From: Acidobacteriota bacterium
Lineage (GTDB): Bacteria > Acidobacteriota > Blastocatellia > UBA7656
Length of the DNA stretch: 64,000 bases
NCBI GenBank assembly: GCA_040754075.1
Contig: JBFMDH010000009.1
Span: forward strand, 1-64,000
Direction: 5' to 3'
Part shown: positions 1 through 8,475 of the stretch, one piece after another
How the letters are laid out: every line of letters starts with the position of its first letter
How positions within the stretch are numbered: the stretch's first letter is position 1
Notes under the pieces: model-generated
The model's database searches: none
Seen by the model: the letters and a program-made list of their open reading frames with translations, nothing else
Told to the model about the DNA's origin: nothing
Program-made: the position numbers and the translations under genes

Positions 1-34
1 CAAGCGAATTGGCAAAAGTGTTATGATGCATCGA

Positions 35-97
35 GACCTTCCTCCGGTTCTGTGTGGTTTTGCAACTAACAGAGTAACCGAGGGAGGTCCTTTTTTT
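35..97 (+). terminator. Rho-independent terminator-like hairpin before the sigma factor
   Basis: An imperfect inverted repeat (GACCTTCCTCCGGTT at 35-49 against TAACCGAGGGAGGTC at 75-89) is followed by seven T at 91-97. This looks like the terminator of a gene left of the window. Its right arm also holds AGGGAGGT, the only good ribosome-binding sequence for the sigma factor that follows, so it could sequester that site. Confidence 0.65.
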
Positions 98-98
98 A

Positions 99-779
99 AT
101 TGTCAACCGACTTTGTTACAGCCCTGATGAACTGGCTTGGTCGGAATTCATTCTACGGTTTAATCCGACAATCAAAAAAACCATCGTCAAAACCCTGCAA
201 AACAAAGCGCATGAAAATCCGCTGCATAAAATTACGGTCGAAGAGAGCCGTATAGATGATCTGGTGCAAGCGGTTTATCTCAAACTGGTGCAAGATAACC
301 GGCAGGCTTTAAGAAATTTTAAGAACGACTTCGACCCATCGATTTATAGTTACCTGAGCGTTATTGCGGTGAATGTGGTGAAAGATTTTTTCCGCGAAGT
401 CAACGCGGTCAAACGCCCTAACCTCGCGGTGTCGCTTGATGCTCTGCTGGGAGAAAACGGCGATAATGTGTTACTCGGTGAAGGCTCGCGGGTTGAAGAA
501 AATCAATTTGCGGAAATGCTCAATGAAGAAGAGCAGGAAGCGATATTGCAATTAATCGATGAAGCGTTTCGCTTGTTGCGCAAGTGGAAAAACCGCGACC
601 GTGATGTGTTGATGTTCAAATTGAGAATCATTCACGGTCTCAAGTTAAAAGAGATTGCCAATCTGATGAACCTTGATTTGTCGCCTGTCACCATCAGTTC
701 AATCGTCAACCGCACTTTGAAAAAGGTGAAACCGGTTTTGCTGGCAATGTTGAAAAAGACATCAGGTGATGGCAAGTAG
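99..779 (+). CDS. RNA polymerase sigma-70 family factor (ECF-like), non-canonical start
   Basis: A small sigma factor with region 2-like sequence near its start (DELAWSEFILRFNP, then DDLVQAVYLKL) and a region 4 helix-turn-helix at the end (GLKLKEIANLMNLD, then TISSIVNRTLKKVK). The first in-frame ATG/GTG/TTG is GTG at 264, but starting there would remove most of region 2. The frame is open back to a stop at 75-77 and homology-like sequence begins near position 105. I place the start at ATT 99, about ten bases after AGGGAGGT (81-88). CTG 132, or a frameshift near 78-110, are alternatives. The family call is reasonably firm and the start is not. Confidence 0.65.
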   Translation: MVNRLCYSPDELAWSEFILRFNPTIKKTIVKTLQNKAHENPLHKITVEESRIDDLVQAVYLKLVQDNRQALRNFKNDFDPSIYSYLSVIAVNVVKDFFREVNAVKRPNLAVSLDALLGENGDNVLLGEGSRVEENQFAEMLNEEEQEAILQLIDEAFRLLRKWKNRDRDVLMFKLRIIHGLKLKEIANLMNLDLSPVTISSIVNRTLKKVKPVLLAMLKKTSGDGK

Positions 780-798
780 CCGGTTGGCAATTTCCCAT

Positions 799-1830
799 TT
801 AATGCAATATCGATTGCACAATCTGCAAAGCCGTTTCACCATCTTCGCGACTCACATCCTTGTGCGTGACCATACGCATATCTTTTGGGCTGATACCATT
901 AGCCAACACCCCTTGGGCTTTCAGACGCGCTGAAAAATCCGCCGTATTCATACCGGTTCCGGCAATGTTAAAAACCAGTATGTTGGTTTGAACCTTTTCC
1001 GGGTCAATCAGGATGCCGGGGATTTGAGCAAGCCCGCGCGCCAGGCGTTGAGCATTTGCATGGTCTTCGGCTAACCGCCTGGTCATTTTTTCAAGGGCAA
1101 TGATTCCGGCAGCGGCAATGACGCCGACTTGTCGCATTGAACCGCCGAACATTCGTCGAACTGCAAGCGCGCGGTTAATAAATTCTTTCGTCCCCGCAAT
1201 CATCGAACCTACAGGCGCGCCAAGCCCTTTCGATAAACAAAACATCACCGAATCCACCGGGCGCGCGAGGTCTTTGACATCGCAACCCAGCGCCGTTGCC
1301 GCATTAAAAATTCGCGCCCCGTCGAGATGCACCGCCAAGCCTGCGGCGTGCGCTTGTTGGCAAATTTCTTCGATGCGCGCCACCGGCATCACCGCGCCGC
1401 CTGCCATGTTATGGGTGTTTTCAAGCGTGACAAGACGAGTTTGCGCGACATAATAATTTTTTGGGCGAATGGCTGCGGCAATCGATTCCCAATCGAGAAT
1501 GCCGTCTTCGCCGCGCACCGCGCGCGCCAGCACCCCGCTCATCGCTGCCATCGTCGCCATTTCATAATCGAGAATGTGAGAGCGGGCTTCAACAATGACT
1601 TCTTCGCCGGGTTGAGTATGAAGTTTGATGCAGATTTGATTGCCCATCGTCCCCGACGGCACAAACAAGGCAGCATCTTTGCCAAGCATTTCGGCGGCGA
1701 GTTCCTGCAGGTGATTGACGGTTGGGTCTTCGAGATAAACATCGTCGCCGACCTCTGCGCGAAACATCGCCTCGCGCATCTCTTCGGTTGGTTTGGTTAC
1801 GGTATCACTGCGTAGGTCAATGGTATTCAT
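799..1830 (-). CDS. ltaE: Low-specificity L-threonine aldolase
   Basis: PLP-dependent fold-type I enzyme expected to cleave L-threonine or L-allo-threonine to glycine and acetaldehyde in the cytosol. The 343 residues match the family length. Visible signatures are the N-terminal [11 protein letters not shown], the cofactor-contact motif HLDGAR (about 168-173) and the PLP lysine in [12 protein letters not shown] (about K201). The start ATG is preceded, four bases away, by a degenerate 7-base repeat (1835-1862) instead of an obvious ribosome-binding site. Its right-hand neighbour on the same strand is an unrelated secreted protein, so it is probably a single-gene unit. Confidence 0.93.
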   Translation of the reverse strand: MNTIDLRSDTVTKPTEEMREAMFRAEVGDDVYLEDPTVNHLQELAAEMLGKDAALFVPSGTMGNQICIKLHTQPGEEVIVEARSHILDYEMATMAAMSGVLARAVRGEDGILDWESIAAAIRPKNYYVAQTRLVTLENTHNMAGGAVMPVARIEEICQQAHAAGLAVHLDGARIFNAATALGCDVKDLARPVDSVMFCLSKGLGAPVGSMIAGTKEFINRALAVRRMFGGSMRQVGVIAAAGIIALEKMTRRLAEDHANAQRLARGLAQIPGILIDPEKVQTNILVFNIAGTGMNTADFSARLKAQGVLANGISPKDMRMVTHKDVSREDGETALQIVQSILH

Positions 1831-1834
1831 AAGT

Positions 1835-1862
1835 GTTAGGCGTTAGGGTTTAGATGTTAGCT
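1835..1862. repeat. Degenerate heptanucleotide tandem repeat in the ltaE leader
   Basis: Four consecutive 7-base units on the plus strand: GTTAGGC, GTTAGGG, TTTAGAT, GTTAGCT. The array ends four bases from the ltaE start codon and occupies the expected ribosome-binding region. Confidence 0.55.
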
Positions 1863-1948
1863 CTCAAGTTTTTTAGCGCAATCATTTTATAGTTATACTC
1901 GACCATCGGCTTGGATTTTTATCGGTTTAACTGACACCTGAAACCGGC

Positions 1949-3106
1949 TTACTGTTTTCTGACGACCGGTTCGTCTTCGAGGTTGGGATAGATGCCGCGA
2001 CGGGTGCGGATTTTTACATCGGGACTGGTGCCGAAAACTTTTACCGAATGAAAAGATTTGTCATCGGATTTGCGCTCAGAGGTATAAGCAATGACAAATT
2101 CCGTGCTGAGTTCCTCGATAACATGAAGCGCGACCGATACGCAGGTTTCCGCTTTCTTTTTGACATCGGCTTTTTCATAAAATTGTGGTTTGCGGTCTTC
2201 GCAGGTCAAACGCTCTTCGATATTCCACATTGCGCCGCCGGTCTCTTCGGCTAACGTTTGCATAGTAAAAGCTGCGGCTTCGAGTTGTTTCGCATAAGCA
2301 TTCATCGCGTCATAACGCTTTCGCACACTCGGATCAAGCTTTTCATAAAAGGCGAACACGCCGCCGGTTTTGTCTTTGATTTCGCGAATCAATCCGCCAT
2401 TCTGGCTGACCACATAAATGGTCGCTCGCGCCTGATGCAAAGCGGTGAGGGCTTCTTCAAACAACAGGTTGTCGAAGGAATCGACGCCATCGGTAATTAA
2501 CACAACGCTGCGTCGCTCTTCGACCTTCGGCAAAACTTCGGTTGCCGCATAAAAAATCGCATTGTAAAAATCGGATTTGATGCCTTGTTTGAATCGGGCG
2601 TTCAACTGGTTGCCCACCGCCGTTTTGTCCTTTGTCCAATCGGAGAGCAAATCGACTTTATCCGCATAAGTGATGACCGCCGCCTGGTCATCATCGGCAA
2701 GCCCTTTGATGACATTGAGCGCAATGTTGCGGTTGATGTTGACATCTTTATGAATGTCTTTGGTGACGCTGAGGTCGCTGCTCGCATCAATGATAAACAG
2801 GACGTTGGCGGGTGAACGATGAACCGAAGTGATTTCCTGGCGTTTGCCATCTTCGGCGATAATGAAATCTTTTTTGTCGAGGCGTGCGGGCAATTTGCCG
2901 TTGCTGCCGCGCACATTAACCGGAAGCAGAATTTCTTCGATGCGCAATTTGACAACGTCCAAGTCGTCCGTATCGGTTACGGGTTTGCGTTTCGGCGCTT
3001 GATCGCGCAACCGTCCGCTTTGCCCCAGTACCAGACCGCTCAACGCAAATGCGCAACACAGCGCCATTGCAACGTTGATTTTCAATGCGCTCCTTAGCTT
3101 TCTCAT
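1949..3106 (-). CDS. Secreted VWFA-related domain protein (acidobacterial type)
   Basis: A 385-residue protein with an N-terminal signal peptide (hydrophobic stretch about residues 10-28, ending near GQSGRL) and one von Willebrand A domain at about 95-300. The VWA core is visible as NVLFIIDASSDLS, VITYADKVDLLSDW and SVVLITDGVDSFDN. The metal-site motif reads DASSD rather than the usual DxSxS, so metal binding may be altered. It matches the VWFA-related family that is expanded in Acidobacteria. Its substrate or partner is unknown, and the likely location is periplasmic or extracellular. The stop of hemW's neighbour lies eight bases upstream, which suggests co-transcription with hemW. Confidence 0.85.
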   Translation of the reverse strand: MRKLRSALKINVAMALCCAFALSGLVLGQSGRLRDQAPKRKPVTDTDDLDVVKLRIEEILLPVNVRGSNGKLPARLDKKDFIIAEDGKRQEITSVHRSPANVLFIIDASSDLSVTKDIHKDVNINRNIALNVIKGLADDDQAAVITYADKVDLLSDWTKDKTAVGNQLNARFKQGIKSDFYNAIFYAATEVLPKVEERRSVVLITDGVDSFDNLLFEEALTALHQARATIYVVSQNGGLIREIKDKTGGVFAFYEKLDPSVRKRYDAMNAYAKQLEAAAFTMQTLAEETGGAMWNIEERLTCEDRKPQFYEKADVKKKAETCVSVALHVIEELSTEFVIAYTSERKSDDKSFHSVKVFGTSPDVKIRTRRGIYPNLEDEPVVRKQ

Positions 3107-3113
3107 AAAGACC

Positions 3114-4310
3114 TCATACGAAAGTCATAAAGACTTCATTTGATAAGAGCCGCCCACGCGCAGTCAACATTAAACACCGGTTTTCAATTCGTAGCAACTC
3201 TGCGTCCAGGAGTCTCGGCAACTCATCGGCGTAGCGTTCAAGAATATCTACGCCGTAATCCTTTTGAAAAGATTCAAGGTTGATGCCTTCCGCAAGCCGC
3301 AGTCCCATAAAAATCGCATCCGCCGCGCGTTCTTCGTGGCTCAGTTCGCGTCGGTCATTGATGGCGTGACCGCGCGCGACAATCGCTTCAATATAGCTCT
3401 CAGTCTTTAACCGGTTCACCCAGCGCGCTCGCCCATCATATGAGTGAGCGCCACAGCCTATGCCGTAAAACGGCGCGCCCGTCCAATATTTGACATTATG
3501 TTTAGCGCGGTAGGATTTCGGCAAGTCGGAAATCAAAGCGAAGTTGGAAATTTCATAATGCTCGTAACCGGCTTGTTGAGTTGCTTCACTAATCATTTCG
3601 TACATTTCACCCGCGAGGTCTTCATCGGGTTGTGGCACGAGTCCGCGTTTGATTTGCGCGTAAAGCTGGGTGCTCTCTTTGACTTCAAGAAGGTAAAGCG
3701 AAAGATGTTCGGGGCGCAGTTTCAATGCCTCGAGCAAATTAAAAGCCCAGTCTTGTTTGGATTGCGCGGGGAGTCCTGCAATCAAATCGAGGCTGAGGTT
3801 ATTAAAACCGGCTTGGCGCAGTGCTTCGACGGTTTGCCGCACTTGCGCGGTGTTATGCGTGCGACTAAGCCCCGCGAGTTCCGTGTCGATAAATGATTGT
3901 ACGCCGACGCTGGCGCGATTGATGCCGCCCCTAAGCCACCCCGCGATTTTTTGTCGCGTGAAGGTCGCGGGATTGATTTCAATGGTAATCTCTGCGTCGC
4001 TTGCGACTGCAAAAGCCTGGCGCGCCGAGTCAATGATAGATGCGAGTTGTTCGGCTTCGACTATTGAAGGCGTGCCGCCGCCGAAAAAGATGGTATCGAC
4101 GGCGAGTTTATCGCCGGTGAATTCATGCGTCGCTTCGAGCCGGGATTTTTCGGCGCTCAGTTTCGCGCCCCAATAGTTGATTTCCTGATTAACGGCTTCG
4201 ATGTAGCGGGCGGCAAGGTCTGCAAAAAAATCGGTCGTATTAAAATTGCAATAAGTGCATTTGCGTTCGCAAAACGGAATATGAATGTAGATGCCCGCCG
4301 TTTGATTCAC
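3114..4310 (-). CDS. hemW: Radical SAM haem chaperone HemW
   Basis: A coproporphyrinogen-oxidase-like radical SAM protein expected to bind a 4Fe-4S cluster, SAM and haem and to deliver haem to haemoproteins. The cluster motif CERKCTYC (C14, C18, C21) is near the N terminus, followed by FFGGGTPS, and the 398 residues fit the family. HemW proteins share the fold of HemN but lack its catalytic features. The start is a GTG. The first 83 bases of the gene region are duplicated at 4978-5060, on the far side of the mazEF pair. The VWA gene lies eight bases downstream. Confidence 0.9.
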   Translation of the reverse strand: MNQTAGIYIHIPFCERKCTYCNFNTTDFFADLAARYIEAVNQEINYWGAKLSAEKSRLEATHEFTGDKLAVDTIFFGGGTPSIVEAEQLASIIDSARQAFAVASDAEITIEINPATFTRQKIAGWLRGGINRASVGVQSFIDTELAGLSRTHNTAQVRQTVEALRQAGFNNLSLDLIAGLPAQSKQDWAFNLLEALKLRPEHLSLYLLEVKESTQLYAQIKRGLVPQPDEDLAGEMYEMISEATQQAGYEHYEISNFALISDLPKSYRAKHNVKYWTGAPFYGIGCGAHSYDGRARWVNRLKTESYIEAIVARGHAINDRRELSHEERAADAIFMGLRLAEGINLESFQKDYGVDILERYADELPRLLDAELLRIENRCLMLTARGRLLSNEVFMTFV

Positions 4311-4327
4311 GCAAAAAGTATAGCATT
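4245..4327. repeat. Direct repeat copy A (5' end of intact hemW)
   Basis: This 83-base stretch aligns without gaps to 4978-5060. The first 24 bases are identical and the remainder diverges. It covers the HemW cluster motif and the start codon. The two copies bracket the mazE/mazF pair. Confidence 0.9.
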
Positions 4328-4340
4328 TGAAAGAGAGGTT

Positions 4341-4670
4341 TTAGGGCGCAAATATTTCTCCCAGAACTTTCAAAACTTCAGCTTGAGCGGGCTTGTCTAT
4401 TCTGCCGATTTTTTTTACCAGTCTGGTTTTATCAACCGTGCGAATCTGGTCAAGCACAATTTGCCCTTGTTTACCTTGAAATTTGCAGGTTACCCGTGTT
4501 GGATAGCCTCTTCCTTTGGTAGTCATCGGAGCGACGATAACTGTGCTGATATAACGATTCATTTCATCAGGAGAAATAATCAGGCAAGGACGAGTCTTTT
4601 TGATTTCACTGCCAATGGTTGGATCGAGATTGATTAGGTGAACCTCAAAACGTTTGACTACCATTGCCAT
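4341..4670 (-). CDS. mazF: MazF/PemK-family mRNA interferase toxin
   Basis: A 109-residue endoribonuclease toxin of the MazF/PemK/CcdB fold. Family features seen are FEVHLINLDPTIGSEIKKTRP near the start in shortened form (VHLINLDPTIGSEI), then CLIISPDEMN, VIVAPMTT and the conserved GQIVLDQIRTVD. It overlaps the antitoxin gene upstream by 13 bases, typical of co-translated modules. A slightly later start at the third codon (MVVKR) is possible. It is expected to cleave mRNA when antitoxin is lost. The pair lies between hemW and a duplicated hemW 5' fragment, suggesting acquisition by insertion. Confidence 0.92.
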   Translation of the reverse strand: MAMVVKRFEVHLINLDPTIGSEIKKTRPCLIISPDEMNRYISTVIVAPMTTKGRGYPTRVTCKFQGKQGQIVLDQIRTVDKTRLVKKIGRIDKPAQAEVLKVLGEIFAP

Positions 4671-4912
4671 TCATCCTCATCCCAGGAAGATTGATTGATT
4701 GATTTTTCATCGAGCAATTTATCATCACCATGCTTTGCCATCGCCTGAAACGCTTCTGCCCAGCCTTGTCGCGGCTCATCTGCCGAGCGAATGATAATCT
4801 TCTTGTCCTGTACCTCTAGCTCCACTTCATCCGTTAAACCGGTTTGATGTAGATAAACTTTCGGTATGCGAATTCCCTGTGAATTGCCGATTCTAATGAT
4901 ATGCGTCTTCAT
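4658..4912 (-). CDS. mazE: MazE-type AbrB-fold antitoxin
   Basis: An 84-residue antitoxin with an N-terminal SpoVT/AbrB swapped-hairpin DNA-binding domain (HIIRIGNSQGIRIPKVYL, then DEVELEVQDKKIIIRSA) and an acidic, disordered-looking C terminus (SSWDEDEWQW) that would wrap the toxin. It lies upstream of and overlaps mazF, the classical antitoxin-first order, and probably represses the shared promoter in the 4913-4977 gap. Confidence 0.92.
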   Translation of the reverse strand: MKTHIIRIGNSQGIRIPKVYLHQTGLTDEVELEVQDKKIIIRSADEPRQGWAEAFQAMAKHGDDKLLDEKSINQSSWDEDEWQW

Positions 4913-4977
4913 AACTACAATGTAATTACTTTATGCTTTCAGGTCAAAATATTTAAAGAGTGCCCTATCATCTTGAA

Positions 4978-5060
4978 ATTGCAATAAGTGCATTTGCGTT
5001 CACAAAGAGGGATATGAACGTGAAAGATGGTGATTTGATTCACCGAGAAAGGATAGGATT
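4978..5060 (-). pseudogene. Orphan 5' fragment of hemW (direct repeat copy B)
   Basis: Read on the minus strand this stretch begins with GTG and encodes about 24 residues closely matching the HemW start, including the intact motif CERKCTYCNF. It then runs into an unrelated sequence and a stop codon. It is a copy of 4245-4327, about 730 bases away, with mazEF in between. It is most simply a remnant left when mazEF entered beside hemW, or a duplication made during that event. Confidence 0.88.
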
Positions 5061-5096
5061 GGCAGATAGGTGTAAAGTTTTATTTTAAGGAATCGG

Positions 5097-5324
5097 CTAC
5101 TGTTTTTCGCGTCCTTCACGAATCAATTCGACGATTTCTTCGGTTGAAATGTTGAGTTTTATACCAGGCACATCCAATGTTGATGGCTTCGCGGCTGCTG
5201 GCTTGAGAATAAAAATTTGTCCGTCAGCTCGTTGGATTCGCACTTCGCCTTCCTGCTCAGCTTGCTTTAACAGAAAAGTTAAATCCTGTTGTTGATCTTC
5301 ATGATAGATGTGCATCGATATCAA
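5097..5324 (-). CDS. Antitoxin of a PIN-domain toxin (downstream position)
   Basis: A 75-residue acidic protein with a C-terminal helix (STEEIVELIREGREKQ) and an N-terminal strand-rich half (EGEVRIQRADGQIFILKP), resembling Phd/VapB-like antitoxins that pair with PIN toxins. It starts with TTG overlapping the toxin stop (TTGA), or at ATG 5315, behind a strong GGAGG. The toxin-first order is the reverse of classical vapBC. The functional call rests mainly on linkage to the PIN gene. Confidence 0.7.
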   Translation of the reverse strand: MISMHIYHEDQQQDLTFLLKQAEQEGEVRIQRADGQIFILKPAAAKPSTLDVPGIKLNISTEEIVELIREGREKQ

Positions 5325-5716
5325 TTTACCTCCATAATATCAATTCCTGCTGCCTTCGCCGCATAACTTAACCCACCATCTAAAGTTAATAAAGGACAAT
5401 TTTGCTGCATTGCACAAGCGATAACATAAGCATCATAGGCATAAATTTTTAAACGTGCCGCTACCTCCAACGCTTGTCCCAAATCAACCTCAATTAAGTT
5501 AAGCTGGATTTGTCGGTAGATGTCAATTGCTGTTTTTGCCTGTTCCAAGGTTATCCGGTCGCGTTTGAGCATTGCTGAGAACGCATTGCCGATTTCCCAG
5601 TGCAACGAGGTAGGAGCAAAAAGTTCACAGCCTTGCGTTTTCACTATCAAAGCTGGCTTTTCCGGTTCATCGGCAATGACTGCAATAATGATTGATGTAT
5701 CTACAACAAGATTCAT
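5321..5716 (-). CDS. vapC: VapC-like PIN-domain ribonuclease toxin
   Basis: A 131-residue PIN protein starting MNLVVDTSIIIAVIADE. The acidic residues expected for the metal-dependent nuclease site are seen in VVDTS (first Asp), the central WEIGNA (Glu), YAYDAYVIACA (Asp) and LLTLDGG (Asp). I chose ATG 5716 because the domain begins there; a TTG 72 bases upstream would add an unrelated extension. It should act as an RNase when released from the antitoxin encoded immediately downstream. Together with mazEF it forms two adjacent TA modules between hemW and a GH31 gene. Confidence 0.9.
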   Translation of the reverse strand: MNLVVDTSIIIAVIADEPEKPALIVKTQGCELFAPTSLHWEIGNAFSAMLKRDRITLEQAKTAIDIYRQIQLNLIEVDLGQALEVAARLKIYAYDAYVIACAMQQNCPLLTLDGGLSYAAKAAGIDIMEVN

Positions 5717-5889
5717 GAATGCACCGAAAGCGAGAACGTAGAAAGGCGTATGGTCAATTCGATTACAACGGAAACCCGCAAAACACAAAGAACATTGTCA
5801 TATCACGCAATTATAATTGATAGACCGAAACCTGCTCTTTAATTACCCAATCACTATTTAACCCAAACCAGACCTTCTGCTGATGGAGT

Positions 5890-8280
5890 TTATTGTACAC
5901 TGATGCGTTTAATTTGCCAGTTGACTTTGCCGCGCAAGGGGTCGTTCTTGATTGCGGTGGCGTTGGCGTCGAGCGCGATGGTTTGCAGATTCTCTTTCGG
6001 AAGCGCGAAGAGTCCCGCAACGCCCGCGTTATCGCTGCTGTAAACCCGCAACTCGATTTCATTCCATTTCATCTCGCCGGTGTTTTGCGCAACCGCCATG
6101 TGCGGAATGATGGAATGGTCTTTCACCAACACGATAATCGGAATTTGTCCCGCAGCGATGGTCTGCCAACTGCCGCCGCTATATTTCTTGCCGGTTTGAT
6201 AATCAATCCAGTTGCCCGGCGGCAGATAAACTTTGCGCGAACGCGCTTCTTCAATAAGCGGGGCAACCAACAAATTACTGCCGAACATATATTCATCTTC
6301 AATGAGCCAAGCGGTCGGGTCTTCGGGGAATTCAAAAAACAATGTCCTCAACATCGGAAAGCCGCGCTCCGATGAATCCTTCGCCTGCGCATAAATATAA
6401 GGCATCAACGCATATTTCATTTCCGCGATGCGACGAAATTCATCAACGAATGCCGCGTCATATCCCCAGGGTTCACGCGGCGGCGCGCCGTGACAGCGCG
6501 TGTGCGAAGTGAGCGCCCCGAAAGCAAACCAGCGGTGATAGAGGTCACGCGGGGCGCGGTCAACGAATCCGCCCGCATCGTGGCTCCAATAAGTGAAACC
6601 CGAAAGCCCGAATGACAACCCGCTTCTTAACGTCGCAGCCATCGCCGAATTGGTATTTTCGGCGTCGCCTCCCCAATGCAGTGGGTAACGCTGGCTGCCA
6701 GCCCAGGCGCTGCGCGCCCAGATAATCGTATCGCCGGTCACTTCTTTGGTGATTTCTGCGACCGCTTGGTTATAGCGCAACGGATAGAGATTGTGCTCGT
6801 AAAAACCTGTCCGACCTGAAGCATAAAGACCTGTGAGCGGCGCGCCTTCGCCGAAATCAACTTTGATTGCGCCAACCCCCATTTTCAAAAGCCCGGCGAG
6901 CAAACCTTTGTACCACTCGACGGCTTGCGGATTGCTGAAATCCAGCACCGCGTCTTCGGCGGGCAATTGTCCGTTTTCATTTTTCACGATGTAACCTTTG
7001 GCGACCGCTTCTTTGTAGATTTCATTTTTACTGGTGAAATAAGGTAATTGCCACAGGCTGATGTGAAAGCCTTGCCCGCGTAAATCGCTAATCATTTTCG
7101 CGGGGTCGCGAAAACGCGAAGTCGAAAATTTGTAATTGCTGCGCCAGTCGGTTTCAAACCATCCGGTATCGAGATGGATGACATCGCTTGGAATGCGATA
7201 CTCGCGGAGTTTGGTTGCTACGTCGCGCACTTCGTCTTCGGCTTTGTAAGTGATGCGGCTCATCCATAGACCGAATGACCAGAGCGGCGGCACCGGGCTG
7301 CGACCCGTAAGCGTCGTGTATTCGGAAAGAATGTCTTTGGGATTTCCAAGAAAAACGAACAAATCAAGCGATTCGTCGCCCGAATAAATCACATTGTGGG
7401 CGTCGAATGAATTGCCGAAATCGAAAGTAAGCGGCGCGCTCGTATGCACAAACATTCCATAGCCGTTACTGCTCAGGAAAAAGGGAACCGGCTTGTACAT
7501 CAACGCAGACTGCACGCCCATCGCGTCTCTGGTGAAGAGCACAACTTTTTGCCCGCGTTTATTCAAATGTGTGAATGATTCGCCGCATCCATAAATTTTT
7601 TCATCGGATGAGAGTTCAAAAGTAGCGGCAATCGAACGACTCAAATCGCTGGCGCGGCGAATGAACGAAAACGGCGTGGTGACGGTAAAACTTTTCGGGT
7701 CGCCGAGGTTTTGTGTGCGCGTCAACATCCGTCCATTGCCGTCGTAAAATTCAATATGCCAGGGGTCTTTGATGATGCGCACGCGACCATTGGCGCTCGT
7801 ATAAGTGATGCTCTTATCGTCTTCTGCAACCTTCCACGAAGTGTCTTTGGCAGGCGTTCCCGCAAACATGAGTGAAGGCGCATCAGCAATCGGGGTTTCG
7901 CGGGTGTTGATGCGAATACGCACAGCGCGTGGACTGATGAACGAAATAGAGAAGGGAAGCGCGGGGTTTTCGTCATACTCGGTGCCGGGAAATTCCGTAC
8001 TGCGCGCGCGGGTGAGCGGCAAATCAATTTTTTGAAATGACAAACTGGTTTGCCGCATATACCTTGCCCATTCGATTGCGCCTTGCCCGGACGCGGCGTT
8101 GAAATTGACCAGTTTATTGCCGATGAAATAAGTCTGCTCGAATTTCTGAAAATCGCGGCTGACATCCACCGGGTCGCCAAGCACTTGCGCTTGAGTTTTT
8201 GTAGAAATGCAAATAAATAACAGAAATAAAAACGGCAGTGATTTGACTATTCGATGATGAGTGACAAAACAGTTCGACAT
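5890..8280 (-). CDS. Secreted glycoside hydrolase family 31 (alpha-xylosidase/alpha-glucosidase-like)
   Basis: A 796-residue enzyme with an N-terminal signal peptide (hydrophobic residues about 14-30) and a GH31 catalytic barrel. The nucleophile motif KVDFGEG (D475) and the acid/base region HWGGDAENTNSAM (D539) are present, as is WSHDAGGF further on. The KxDFGE form and the upstream PPLWSFGLWMSR resemble YicI-type alpha-xylosidases, but specificity between alpha-xylosides and alpha-glucosides cannot be set from sequence alone. It probably acts in the periplasm or outside the cell on plant or bacterial oligosaccharides. It appears to be a single-gene unit. Confidence 0.92.
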   Translation of the reverse strand: MSNCFVTHHRIVKSLPFLFLLFICISTKTQAQVLGDPVDVSRDFQKFEQTYFIGNKLVNFNAASGQGAIEWARYMRQTSLSFQKIDLPLTRARSTEFPGTEYDENPALPFSISFISPRAVRIRINTRETPIADAPSLMFAGTPAKDTSWKVAEDDKSITYTSANGRVRIIKDPWHIEFYDGNGRMLTRTQNLGDPKSFTVTTPFSFIRRASDLSRSIAATFELSSDEKIYGCGESFTHLNKRGQKVVLFTRDAMGVQSALMYKPVPFFLSSNGYGMFVHTSAPLTFDFGNSFDAHNVIYSGDESLDLFVFLGNPKDILSEYTTLTGRSPVPPLWSFGLWMSRITYKAEDEVRDVATKLREYRIPSDVIHLDTGWFETDWRSNYKFSTSRFRDPAKMISDLRGQGFHISLWQLPYFTSKNEIYKEAVAKGYIVKNENGQLPAEDAVLDFSNPQAVEWYKGLLAGLLKMGVGAIKVDFGEGAPLTGLYASGRTGFYEHNLYPLRYNQAVAEITKEVTGDTIIWARSAWAGSQRYPLHWGGDAENTNSAMAATLRSGLSFGLSGFTYWSHDAGGFVDRAPRDLYHRWFAFGALTSHTRCHGAPPREPWGYDAAFVDEFRRIAEMKYALMPYIYAQAKDSSERGFPMLRTLFFEFPEDPTAWLIEDEYMFGSNLLVAPLIEEARSRKVYLPPGNWIDYQTGKKYSGGSWQTIAAGQIPIIVLVKDHSIIPHMAVAQNTGEMKWNEIELRVYSSDNAGVAGLFALPKENLQTIALDANATAIKNDPLRGKVNWQIKRISVQ

Positions 8281-8475
8281 GAGGTTCCTTAATCAATGCG
8301 GATTCTATATTCAGGCAAAAAACTTAAAGTGATGGTTGCAGAATAAAAGTTGAGCCGTTGATTTTGTGGCTCTGCCTGAGCAATGAATCCTTTACTTTCT
8401 GATAAGTGAAGATTTGTCGGAACCGTTTAAAAATTGATGACCGGATTATATTAGATTTTGTTGCGCTTGTCGCAT

